A DNA stretch of 64,000 nucleotides from Streptomyces spongiicola (GTDB taxonomy: Bacteria > Actinomycetota > Actinomycetes > Streptomycetales > Streptomycetaceae). Shown one piece after another: positions 48,023 through 56,195 of this stretch. The notes under the pieces are model-generated. The model did no database searches. It was given only the letters and a program-made list of their open reading frames with translations, and had not been told where the DNA came from. The stretch's first letter is position 1. The number at the start of each line of letters is the position of its first letter. Location of the stretch: positions 6,078,001 to 6,142,000 of the forward strand of contig NZ_CP029254.1 in assembly GCF_003122365.1 (NCBI RefSeq). The letters run 5' to 3'. The translations under genes were made by a program, and so were the position numbers.

Positions 48023-48840
48023 GCCGCCGGGCGCTCCTCGGCGGGTCGGCCGGGCCCGAAGACGAGTGCCACCAGGGCCAGGCCGACGACGGCGCCGGCG
48101 AGTTGGGCGCCGACGAACCCGGGGACGGAGGACGGGGCGATGCCGGCGAAGGTGTCGGTGAAAGCCCGTCCGATCGTCACCGCCGGGTTGGCGAAGGACG
48201 TGGAGGAGGTGAACCAGTAGGCGGCGCCGATGTAGGAGGCGACCGCCGCGGGCGCGAACCGGAGCCGGTCGGTGCGTGCCAGGCCGAAGACCAGCAGGAT
48301 CAGCCCGGCGGTGGCCACGACCTCGCCGAGCAGGAGGTTCCCGGCGGACCGCTCGTGCGTCGACCACTCCACCAGCGGCTCGCCGAACATGGCGCCGGCG
48401 AGGACCGCGCCCGTGATCCCACCCGTGATCTGGGCCGGGACGTACACCGCGGCCTCCCGGGCGGTGACGCCGCCGCCGCGCCGCGCGGTCCACACTTCCG
48501 CGAGTGTCACCGCGGGGTTGAAGTGGGCTCCGGAGACCGGGCCGAGCAGGACGATCAGCACGCCGAGCCCGAAGACCGTGGCCATCGAGTTGGCCAGGAG
48601 CTGGAGGCCGACGTCGCGGGTGAGACCGGTGGCCTGGATTCCGGAGCCGACGACGACGGCCACCAGGGCGGCGGTCCCCACCAGTTCGGCCGCCGCCCGG
48701 GCGGCGAGGGGGGCGCGGGGGGCGCGGGGCGGCGTGGCGCCCGGCGCGGGCTGCGGGTCGACGGCCGGAGACGCGGTGGGATCGGAGGGAGACGCGGTGG
48801 GATCGGCCGGGCGGGCGGAAGCGGCCTCGGTGGCGCTCAA
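48019..48840 (-). CDS. MIP-family aquaglyceroporin, arsenic-associated
   Basis: A 273-residue channel with six membrane segments and both Asn-Pro-Ala boxes (AHFNPAVT and FANPAVTIG). Its location between arsR and arsO, with arsC divergent, parallels the AqpS system of Sinorhizobium, where arsenite made by ArsC leaves through the channel. The first ~30 residues repeat ASPSDPTAS-type sequence. TTG 48840 is supported by AAGGAG five bases upstream. Confidence 0.88.
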   Translation of the reverse strand: MSATEAASARPADPTASPSDPTASPAVDPQPAPGATPPRAPRAPLAARAAAELVGTAALVAVVVGSGIQATGLTRDVGLQLLANSMATVFGLGVLIVLLGPVSGAHFNPAVTLAEVWTARRGGGVTAREAAVYVPAQITGGITGAVLAGAMFGEPLVEWSTHERSAGNLLLGEVVATAGLILLVFGLARTDRLRFAPAAVASYIGAAYWFTSSTSFANPAVTIGRAFTDTFAGIAPSSVPGFVGAQLAGAVVGLALVALVFGPGRPAEERPAA

Positions 48841-48880
48841 CGGAACTCCTTGATGCGTGCGGTCGCGCGGGGCGCGCTGA

Positions 48881-49195
48881 TCAGGGGCAGGAACGCCTGA
48901 GGTCGGCCTCGGCGGTGGCGCGCGCGGTCCTCGCCAGTTCGGCGAACCGGCCGGCGAGTGACTCGATGACGTCGGGCTTGAGCCGGTAGTAGGTGAAGCG
49001 CCCGCACGGCTCGGTCTCGACCACGCCCGCTTCGCGCAGCACCTTCAGGTGGTTGGAGAGATTCGTCTGCCGGGCGCCGGTCTCCTCGACGAGGTGGCTG
49101 GTGCAGAGCGTCTCCCCGGCGAGGAGGGTCACGATCCGCAGCCTGAGCGGGTCGGCCAGGACCCGAATCAGATCAGTGTCGACTGACGTCATCAT
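48881..49195 (-). CDS. arsR: ArsR-family metalloregulator
   Basis: A 104-residue winged-helix repressor. The recognition region reads GARQTNLSNHLKVLREAGVV. Candidate arsenite-binding Cys are in ETLCTSHL, in TEPCGRF and near the C-terminus (RRSCP); the classical CVC pair is absent. On arsenite binding it should release the operator lying three bases upstream of its own ATG. It is first on the strand with the aquaporin and arsO-like genes and diverges from arsC. Confidence 0.9.
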   Translation of the reverse strand: MMTSVDTDLIRVLADPLRLRIVTLLAGETLCTSHLVEETGARQTNLSNHLKVLREAGVVETEPCGRFTYYRLKPDVIESLAGRFAELARTARATAEADLRRSCP

Positions 49196-49198
49196 GGG

Positions 49199-49216
49199 CT
49201 GATACTCTCATATCAG
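49199..49216. promoter_or_regulatory. Probable ArsR operator, CTGATA-N6-TATCAG
   Basis: A perfect 6-bp inverted repeat in the arsR/arsC divergent region. It abuts the arsR start, so arsR may be leaderless; arsC starts 115 bases to the right. Confidence 0.7.
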
Positions 49217-49330
49217 TGGCCGCTGACGCCACCAGGTGCTGATGTCATTCGTGCCTGATGCCCCCGCGTGACAGGGGCAAGACGCCGTACGCGAGACAAG
49301 CCCGTACGCGAGACAAGAGAGAGACCCGCG

Positions 49331-49744
49331 ATGGCCGAGAAGCCCTCCGTCCTGTTCGTCTGCGTCCACAACGCCGGCCGCTCCCAGATGGCCGCCGGCT
49401 GGCTGTCCCACCTGGCCGGCGGCCGAATCGAGGTCCGCTCCGCCGGCTCCGCTCCCGCCGGGCAGGTCAACCCGGCCGCGGTCGAGGCCATGCGGGAGGT
49501 CGGCATCGACATCTCCGCCGAGACGCCGAAGATCCTCACCGTGGACGCGGTCAGGGAGTCCGACGTCTGCATCACCATGGGCTGCGGCGACACCTGCCCG
49601 GTCTTCCCCGGCAAGCGCTACCTGGACTGGACGCTGGAGGACCCCGCCGGCCGGGGAGTGGAGGCCGTACGCCCGATCCGCGACGAGATCAGGAAGCTCG
49701 TCGAGGGGCTCATCGAGGAAGTCGCGCCGGAGCGGACCGCCTGA
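49331..49744 (+). CDS. arsC: Arsenate reductase, low-molecular-weight phosphatase type
   Basis: A 137-residue enzyme that reduces arsenate to arsenite. The P-loop CVHNAGRS gives Cys11 and Arg17. Redox Cys are present at 80, 85 and 89 in CITMGCGDTCPVF, and the general acid Asp99 is in RYLDW. The pattern allows either thioredoxin- or mycothiol-linked recycling. ATG 49331 has GAGAGAG upstream; a longer in-frame start at 49268 lacks support. It diverges from arsR across the operator. Confidence 0.92.
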   Translation: MAEKPSVLFVCVHNAGRSQMAAGWLSHLAGGRIEVRSAGSAPAGQVNPAAVEAMREVGIDISAETPKILTVDAVRESDVCITMGCGDTCPVFPGKRYLDWTLEDPAGRGVEAVRPIRDEIRKLVEGLIEEVAPERTA

Positions 49745-50076
49745 CCGGCCCGGGAGGCGTCTGCGCGCGGCCTCGCCGGGACAGACCGGCTCTCGCCCGC
49801 CCCGGTCTCCGCCCGCCCCGGTCTCCGCCCGCCCCGGTCTCCGCCCGCCCCGGTCTCCGCCCGCCCCGGTCGCCACCGGGGCGGGCGGACGCCGGCGCGT
49901 CGCGGGCGGTGTGCCGTCAGCCGCCGGAGGGCTTCAGGAACGCCGCACGCGACCCACCTCAGGGCGATCCGGGTGGGGAGCGCTCCCGATGGAGGGCTCC
50001 GGGTGGGAGTGCTCCCGGTGAACGTGCTCCGGGTGGGGTCCGGTGTGTTCCCCACCGCGGGGACGGGGCCGAGCCC
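49745..50076. repeat. Gap with 16-bp tandem repeat
   Basis: No gene is supported between convergent arsC and the SulP gene. About four to five copies of CGCCCGCCCCGGTCTC occupy 49795-49870. CTCCGGGTGGG words repeat around 49970-50045. Confidence 0.8.
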
Positions 50077-51798
50077 TCAGGCCGGGGGCCCCTTGGGGTG
50101 CGGAGCGGCCGGACTGTGAGCCGGCCCGCCCGCGCTGCCCGCGGCCCCGGCCGCCTCGGGGCCTCCGAGTGCGCCGGCCTCCGCGGCCGGCTGCGAGATG
50201 TGGGCGTTGCGCACCCCGGCAGTGTCGGGGTGTCCCGGGATGCTGCCCGCGGCCCCGGCAGTGTCGGGGTGTTCCGGGGTGCTGCCCGCCGCCTCGGCCG
50301 TCTCGGGGCCTCCGAGTGCGCCGGCCTCCGCCGCCGGCTGCGAGATGTGGGCGTTGCGCTCGTCCGCCCAGCCCTGCAACGCCGTCATGCACGCGTGGTC
50401 CAGGTGGCGCACCCCGGAGAGGTCGAGTTCCACATGACGCTGCGGGAGTGCCTCCAGAGTGTCCAGGATGCGGGGCAGCCGCAGGAACGTGGCATTGCCC
50501 GTGAGCCGGACCCGTACGCCCCCGCTCCCGCCCCCGGCCCCGGCCCCGGTGTCGGAGACCGAGATGTGGACGTGGGACATGGCCCATGCCGTCTTGACGA
50601 CGGCGAGCAGCAGACCGATGAGCACGCCCTCGAACATGTTCGTCGTCACGATCGCCGCCGCCGTGACGAGGAGGACTACGGCCTCGCCGCGGTGGTCGCG
50701 CCACAGCGGCCTGATCTCCCGCACCGGGATCAGCTTCCACCCCGCGTGGATGAGGACGCCGGCGAGTGCCGCGGTCGGGACGTAGGACAGCGCCTGCGGC
50801 AGGAGGGCGACGAAGATCAGGAGCCATACGCCGTGCAGCACCCGTGAGAGCTTGGTACGCGCCCCGGCCCGGACGTTCGCGGAGCTGCGCACGATGACGG
50901 CGGTCATCGGCAGCGACCCCAGCAGGCCGCAGACGGTGTTGCCCGCGCCCTGCGCCACCAGTTCCTTGTCGTAGTCGGTGCGGCGGCCGGAATGGAGGCG
51001 GTCCACGGCGTTGGCGCTGAAGAGGCTCTCGGCCGAGGCGATCAGCGCGAACGCCACGACCGTGGCGGCGAGCCCGACGTCCGCGAGGCGCGCGGCGTCG
51101 GACAGCCCGGGCGGCTGGATCGCGTGCAGCAGTCCGCGGACCTCGACCCGGGAGATCGGCAGGTCGAGCAGGGCCGTCAGCGCGGTCGCGGCACCCACCG
51201 CGACGAGGGCCCCCGGCACCACCCCGGCCCGCCCCGAGACGCGCGGCCACACGGCGATGAGCCGGGCCGTGCCGACACCCACGGCGAGGGCCAGGAGGGC
51301 TTGCTGCGACGTGAGCGTGGCGAGCACCAGCCGGGGCAGGCCCGCGAGGTCGGCCAGACCGCCGCCCGGGGCCTTGGCGTCCGCCAGGGCGTAGAGCTGA
51401 CCGGCGATCAGGACCAGTCCGATGCCGGCGAGCATGCCCTGGACGACGGCCAGCGAGATGGCGCGGAACCAGCGGCCGAGTCGCAGGGCGCCGAGCGCGA
51501 CCTGGATCAGCCCGGCGCCGAGCACGATCACGCCCAGCGCGGGCAGCCCGTAGTCGGACACCGCCGTGAACACGAGGACGGTCAGCCCGGCCGCCGGGCC
51601 GCTGACCTGGAGGCTGCTGCCGGGCAGCAGCCCGGTGACCAGACCGCCGACGATGCCGGTGATGAGGCCGAGTTCGGCCGGTACGCCGGAGGCGACGGCC
51701 ACGCCCACGCACAGCGGCAGGGCGACGAGGAAGACGACGAGGGAGGCGGTGACGTCGGCGCGCAGGGTGCGCCGGCGCTCTGCGGTGATCAGGGGCAT
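50077..51798 (-). CDS. SulP-family anion transporter with STAS domain
   Basis: A 573-residue transporter with 10-12 membrane segments and a C-terminal STAS domain (VELDLSGVRHLDHACMTALQ). SulP proteins carry sulfate or bicarbonate. The beta-carbonic anhydrase gene directly upstream on the same strand suggests bicarbonate. The tail is unusual: a segment beginning RNAHISQPAAEAGALGGPE occurs twice, with HPDTAG repeats between, and looks like an in-frame duplication past the STAS core. ATG 51798 has CGAGAG upstream. Confidence 0.9.
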   Translation of the reverse strand: MPLITAERRRTLRADVTASLVVFLVALPLCVGVAVASGVPAELGLITGIVGGLVTGLLPGSSLQVSGPAAGLTVLVFTAVSDYGLPALGVIVLGAGLIQVALGALRLGRWFRAISLAVVQGMLAGIGLVLIAGQLYALADAKAPGGGLADLAGLPRLVLATLTSQQALLALAVGVGTARLIAVWPRVSGRAGVVPGALVAVGAATALTALLDLPISRVEVRGLLHAIQPPGLSDAARLADVGLAATVVAFALIASAESLFSANAVDRLHSGRRTDYDKELVAQGAGNTVCGLLGSLPMTAVIVRSSANVRAGARTKLSRVLHGVWLLIFVALLPQALSYVPTAALAGVLIHAGWKLIPVREIRPLWRDHRGEAVVLLVTAAAIVTTNMFEGVLIGLLLAVVKTAWAMSHVHISVSDTGAGAGGGSGGVRVRLTGNATFLRLPRILDTLEALPQRHVELDLSGVRHLDHACMTALQGWADERNAHISQPAAEAGALGGPETAEAAGSTPEHPDTAGAAGSIPGHPDTAGVRNAHISQPAAEAGALGGPEAAGAAGSAGGPAHSPAAPHPKGPPA

Positions 51799-51904
51799 GG
51801 CGTTCTCTCGGGAGATGAGGAAGGAACGTCGTGGGCGTCTGCGCCGGTGCGGCGGGCCCCTCGGGGCCCGCCGCCGGTGCCGGTGGCCGGGGTGCCGGCC
51901 CGGA

Positions 51905-52513
51905 TCACAGGGGTCGGAAGGTGTCACCGTCCGGTTCGCGGGCGAGGACCTCGCCGGTCTCGACCGTGTAGTACCAGGCGTGCAGCCGCAGCCGGCCCGT
52001 CTCCAGCCGCCGGGTGACGCAGGGGTAGGTCCGCAGATGGTTCAGCTGGGTGAGTACGTGCCGCTGTACGGCGGTTGCCAGTTCCCCGTCGGTGGGCGAC
52101 GTCTCCGCGGGTGTGTCCCGGCCGGTGCGGTGCCCGGCCCTGGTGAGCCAGTCCCGTACCAGCGGCATGCTCCGGACGTCCTGCTCCCGCAGCAGGCCCT
52201 GGACGGCGCCGCAGTGCGAGTGCCCGCACACGACGATGTCGGGCACCTCCAGGGCCTCAAGGGCGAACTCCAGGCTGCCTCCGACCGCGCAGGCCGCCTG
52301 CGGCTGCCAGGGGGGCACGATGTTCCCGGCGGTGCGCACCTCGAAGACGTCGCCGGGCTCGGCGCCGGTGATCAGGGAGGGGATCACCCGGGAGTCGGAG
52401 CAGGTGATGAACAGCGCCTGGGGGCGCTGCCCCCGCGCGAGCGCCGCGTAGGCGTCCTGCCGGCCGGCGATCCGTGCCGGGAACCGGCGGGCGTTCTCTA
52501 CGAGTGACTGCAT
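51905..52513 (-). CDS. Beta-class carbonic anhydrase
   Basis: A 202-residue zinc enzyme interconverting CO2 and bicarbonate. The zinc ligands are Cys38 and Asp40 (CSDSR) and His98 and Cys101 (GHSHCGAV). It lies 106 bases upstream of the SulP gene, so the pair probably works as carbon supply: hydration of CO2 and bicarbonate transport. ATG 52513 is chosen because the family start (MQSLVENARRF) is there, with GAGGTAAG upstream. Confidence 0.93.
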   Translation of the reverse strand: MQSLVENARRFPARIAGRQDAYAALARGQRPQALFITCSDSRVIPSLITGAEPGDVFEVRTAGNIVPPWQPQAACAVGGSLEFALEALEVPDIVVCGHSHCGAVQGLLREQDVRSMPLVRDWLTRAGHRTGRDTPAETSPTDGELATAVQRHVLTQLNHLRTYPCVTRRLETGRLRLHAWYYTVETGEVLAREPDGDTFRPL

Positions 52514-52748
52514 GACGGTCTTACCTCGGTCTCTTCGATGCGGAGGGTGTCTGCTCTGTCGAAGAGGGGTGCGCCGCCGCGATGTCGACGTCCTGTCACA
52601 GGGCGTCGACCGGCACCGGGCCTGCGCCCCTGGGGCTTCCCCGGGGTTTCCCCGGGGCTTGCCATGGGGCTTCCCTGGGCTTTCCATGGGTGTCCCCTGG
52701 GCTTGCCCGGGGACTCGGCAGGACGGTGCCCGGCGGCGCACCTGCCGG

Positions 52749-53144
52749 TCAGCAGCGGAACGACTGCAGGCCGCTCAGGGTCGGCGCCGGTGCGGCGCCC
52801 GGGTTCCGGCTGTGTCTCGCGGTGCCGGCCGAGGCGGCGGGCGGCGGGCCGGCGGTCTCGTCCGGGGCGCCGCCCTGGCCGGTGCTGCCCCCGCCGTGCC
52901 CGGCGGGGGCATGGGTGCTGAGCGGGGCGAGCCGCGAGGGGTGGTTGCGCGGTTCGTACTCGTCGTGATGGAGCCCGGCGCCGTCGGCGCTGGCGACGAT
53001 GACCGCGGTGTGGGGGTTCCTGTTCTCGGCGGAGACGACGGCCGCCTCGGCCCGGGGTGTGCCGGGGTTGGCGCACAGCGGAGTCACCACGTGCAGCAGC
53101 ACCGCGCAGATCAGCAGAATGCCCGCTGACACACGTGAGATCAC
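52749..53144 (-). CDS. Secreted protein of unknown function
   Basis: A 131-residue protein with a clear signal peptide (ISRVSAGILLICAVLLHVVT, cleavage about residues 25-34) and a Pro/Gly/Ser-rich mature part. One segment looks ordered (VVSAENRNPHTAVIVASADG). It ends in Cys. GTG 53144 has an excellent ribosome site, AAGGAG at seven bases. It is first on the strand leading to carbonic anhydrase and SulP, but 235 repeat-rich bases lie between. No family was recognised. Confidence 0.7.
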   Translation of the reverse strand: MISRVSAGILLICAVLLHVVTPLCANPGTPRAEAAVVSAENRNPHTAVIVASADGAGLHHDEYEPRNHPSRLAPLSTHAPAGHGGGSTGQGGAPDETAGPPPAASAGTARHSRNPGAAPAPTLSGLQSFRC

Positions 53145-53887
53145 TGCCCAACTCCTTGGATGTCAGTGCTGCGCCGGGCCGAACATTACCGTTCCTTTGC
53201 CACGGTTTTCGGTTGATTTCTGCGGATTTCGCATTATGTGGTGTAGTCAGCCTGGTTCGCGTCGCATTCCGCTGCCACCCGTGGGCGTCCGTTCGCGGTA
53301 CGGCTAACGCCGTCCACGACGCCTGGTAACGGGGCGCACGGCGGCGCATCGGGACGGGCCGGGAGCGGAAGCGATCCGGTGCTGCCCGTGGGACTCCGCC
53401 TCGATGCCCGCCGTGCCGCCGTCGCCCGGTGCTGCGGCGCGTGGGAGCCGGGGAGCCGGGGAGTCGGGAGTCGGTGTGCGGCCCGTACCCGTACCCGGTC
53501 CCGCGGTCGGGGCGGCGGTCGGGGCGGCGGTCGGGGCGGCGGTCGGGGTCGGGGTGGTGGCGCACGGACCCGAGGGGGTGCCGTCACCCGGGCGCGGGTC
53601 GGTCCCGGTCGGGTGCGTACGGTGCGGGGGTTGGCTCCGTTCGGGTTCGTACGGTGCGCGGGTCGGTCCCGTTCGGGTGCGTACGGTACGCGGGGCGGGC
53701 TCCGGTCGGGCGCGGGTCGGGGCGGCGCTCCTCGGCGCGGGCGCCCGGCGTTCACGGGGAGTTCCGGTCGCGCGCGTGTCGGCGGCCCGGCTGCCCGTCG
53801 GCGGTCCGCGGGGGCGGTCCGGCTTCCCACCGCCGGTCCGTGTGTGTGAGGGGGCGGTTCAGTCCGTCGGTGGTTCGAGGGTGCGGT
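53145..53887. other. 0.74-kb gap with 12-bp repeats
   Basis: No gene is supported. Positions 53185-53260 are less GC-rich and probably hold the promoter of the secreted-protein gene. CGGTCGGGGCGG units (12 bases) repeat about four times at 53503-53550. TTCGGGT(G/T)CGTACGGT words recur at 53600-53700. Confidence 0.7.
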
Positions 53888-54343
53888 TCAGCCGTCCACC
53901 GGCAGTCCACGCGGTTCCTTGATCCGTTTCATGATGATCTGCGAGTTGACCTCGGTGACACCGGACAGCGCCGTCAACCGCTCGATCCACAGCCGTTCGT
54001 AGGCCCGGAGGTCGCTCACCGCGATACGCAGCAGACACCCCGGGCTGCCGAAGAGGCGGTACGCCTCGATCACGTCCGGAATGTCCTGGAGGGCCGCCTC
54101 GAAGGACTCGACCACCTCGCGGTCGCGCGCTACCTCGATGGAGACCAGCACCTCGAACCCCCGGTCGACGGCGTCAGGGTCGATGACCGCCCGGTAGCCC
54201 CGGATCACGCCGTCCTGCTCCAACTGCCGGACGCGGCGCATGCAGGGGGAGGGGGTGAGGCCGATGCGCTGGGCCAGTTCCTGGTTGCTCAGCCGGCCGT
54301 CGTTCTGGAGCTCGCGCAAGATTGCCCTGTCGATCTCGTCCAT
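53888..54343 (-). CDS. Lrp/AsnC-family regulator
   Basis: A 151-residue feast/famine regulator. The HTH is at residues 5-50 (ILRELQNDGRLSNQELAQRI; LTPSPCMRRVRQLEQDGVIR) and the RAM ligand domain at 65-145. Members sense amino acids such as asparagine, leucine or lysine. It diverges from the asparaginase gene, so control of asparagine breakdown is likely. The ATG at 54343 is set by homology. Confidence 0.92.
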   Translation of the reverse strand: MDEIDRAILRELQNDGRLSNQELAQRIGLTPSPCMRRVRQLEQDGVIRGYRAVIDPDAVDRGFEVLVSIEVARDREVVESFEAALQDIPDVIEAYRLFGSPGCLLRIAVSDLRAYERLWIERLTALSGVTEVNSQIIMKRIKEPRGLPVDG

Positions 54344-54557
54344 GACGCAATCATCCACCATGGCGACGCTGAAGGGGTGGCTGAAGTCGCGAACACATTG
54401 CGCACGAGAACTTCTATGATTGCGGCCGCCGCTCCGGCCGCCGCCGGAGTCAGCCATGGGGCGCTGCCCGGCCGGAGCCACGAGTGGGGCCGGGCCGCGC
54501 GTTTCGTGGGAACAGCCGCCCCGGGGCACGCCCCCGAACCGAGGAGGAACGCGCACT

Positions 54558-55580
54558 GTGGGACGGATCGTCGTCATCAGTACCGGAGGGACGATAGCCA
54601 GCCGCCGGCAGGGAGCCGGATTCGCCGCCGCGGCCGCCGGCGGCGAGGTCATGGCCACCGCCCCGCTGCCGGAGGGCGTCAGCGCCGAGGTCGTCGACCT
54701 CGGCAGCGTGAACAGCGCCCGGCTCACCACCCGCCACCAGCTGACCCTCCTCCGCACCGTCCACGAGGTGTTCGAGGACCCCGGGGTCGACGGCATCGTC
54801 GTCACCCACGGCACGGACACCCTCGAGGAGTCCGCCTTCCTGGTGGACCTCCACCACGACGACCCGCGCCCGGTGGTCTTCACCGGCGCCCAGCTGCCCC
54901 TCGGGGCGGTGGACGGCGACGGACCCGGCAACCTCCACGACGCCCTGCTGACCGCTGCGACGACCCGGGGCCTTGGCGTTGTGATCGTCTTCGACGGCAA
55001 GGTGCATCCGGCCCGAGGCACGGTCAAGACCCAGACCCTCGCCCCCGACGCCTTCGCCGACCCTTCCGGCACCCGTCTGGGGAACATCGGCTTCGGCAGG
55101 GTCTCCGTCCTGCGCCGACCGCTGCGCCCGGCGGCGCTTCCGCTGCCCGCCGTCCCGGAGGCCGCCGTTCCCCGTGTGGACATGGTCATGCACCACTGCG
55201 ACGCCGACGCCCTGATGTTCAACGCCGCGCTCGACGCCGGGGCCCGGGGCATCGTCCTGGTGGCCACCGGGGCGGGGAACGCGACCCCGGAGATCGCCGA
55301 GGCCGTCGCCGCCGCCACCTCCCGCGGCGTGCTCGTCGCGCTGACCACCCGGGTGCAGGCCGGCCCGGTCACCGAGATCTACACCTATGGCGGCGCCGTG
55401 GACCTCGTGGCCGCGGGCGCCGTGCCGACCGGGACCCTCCGCGCCGGTCAGGCCCGGATCGCCGTGGTGAGCGCGCTGCTCGCCACCGCCGACCCCCGGG
55501 AAGGAGCGCGGCTGCTGCGCCATGCGCTCGGCGAACCGGCGGCCGCCGGCGCCATCCCGACGGACCTGGCCCGCGTCTGA
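54558..55580 (+). CDS. ansA: L-asparaginase
   Basis: A 340-residue asparaginase/glutaminase-family enzyme. The first catalytic Thr is in STGGTIAS (residues 8-15) and the second in THGTDTLEES (about residue 83). No signal peptide is seen, so it is probably cytoplasmic. It hydrolyses asparagine to aspartate and ammonia. GTG 54558 has GAGGAGG ten bases upstream. It is flanked by an AsnC regulator and aspartase, forming an asparagine-to-fumarate route. Confidence 0.93.
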   Translation: MGRIVVISTGGTIASRRQGAGFAAAAAGGEVMATAPLPEGVSAEVVDLGSVNSARLTTRHQLTLLRTVHEVFEDPGVDGIVVTHGTDTLEESAFLVDLHHDDPRPVVFTGAQLPLGAVDGDGPGNLHDALLTAATTRGLGVVIVFDGKVHPARGTVKTQTLAPDAFADPSGTRLGNIGFGRVSVLRRPLRPAALPLPAVPEAAVPRVDMVMHHCDADALMFNAALDAGARGIVLVATGAGNATPEIAEAVAAATSRGVLVALTTRVQAGPVTEIYTYGGAVDLVAAGAVPTGTLRAGQARIAVVSALLATADPREGARLLRHALGEPAAAGAIPTDLARV

Positions 55581-56195
55581 GGGCTGACCCGAAGCCCCCG
55601 GTGGACCAGCGCTCGGCGCCGGATGCGACGCATCGCCAGACGGAGACGGAGCCGGAGCCGGAGCCGGAGGCGGAGGGATGTCCTCATACCGGGTGTATTC
55701 GGGCGATCCGGCAATGCGGTGAGGTGCCGCAGCCGTCGTCGCGCGCCCGCCGGGGTTGCGTACGGCGCGTACAGCCCCGCGGTACGTACAGCGCGTACAG
55801 CGCGTACAGCGCGTACAGCACGTACGGCGGGTACACACGTACGGCCCGTCGCGGAGGTCCTCCGTCCGTCCGAAGGCCGGGCGGGACTCCCCCCCATCCG
55901 CCCGCCCGAGCCGCCCATCCGCCCGCCCGAGCCGCCCGGGCCCGCTGCCGCAGGCGTCCGGCCCCCGCGCAGGCGTAGCCGCCACGTCGGTGTGTCCGTC
56001 CCCTCCGCCTACCCGTATCCGCCACCTCCGCCTACCCGTCATGTCCGTGTGTCCGTGCATCCGTGTGTCCGTGTGTCCGTCAAGTCCGTTTGTCCGTCGA
56101 GTCCGTTTGTCCGTCACCTCCCCTCCGCATACCCGCCGCGTCCCCGTATCCGCCCCCTCGCGTACCCGCCACCCGACACGAAAGCCCGCAGCGCC
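55581..56195. repeat. Gap with nonamer and other repeats before aspA
   Basis: No gene is supported. GCGTACAGC nonamers repeat about four times at 55785-55835. CATCCGCCCGCCCGAGCCGCC is doubled at 55897-55940. GTCCGTGTGTCC-type words fill 56045-56115, just before the aspartase start. Confidence 0.75.
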
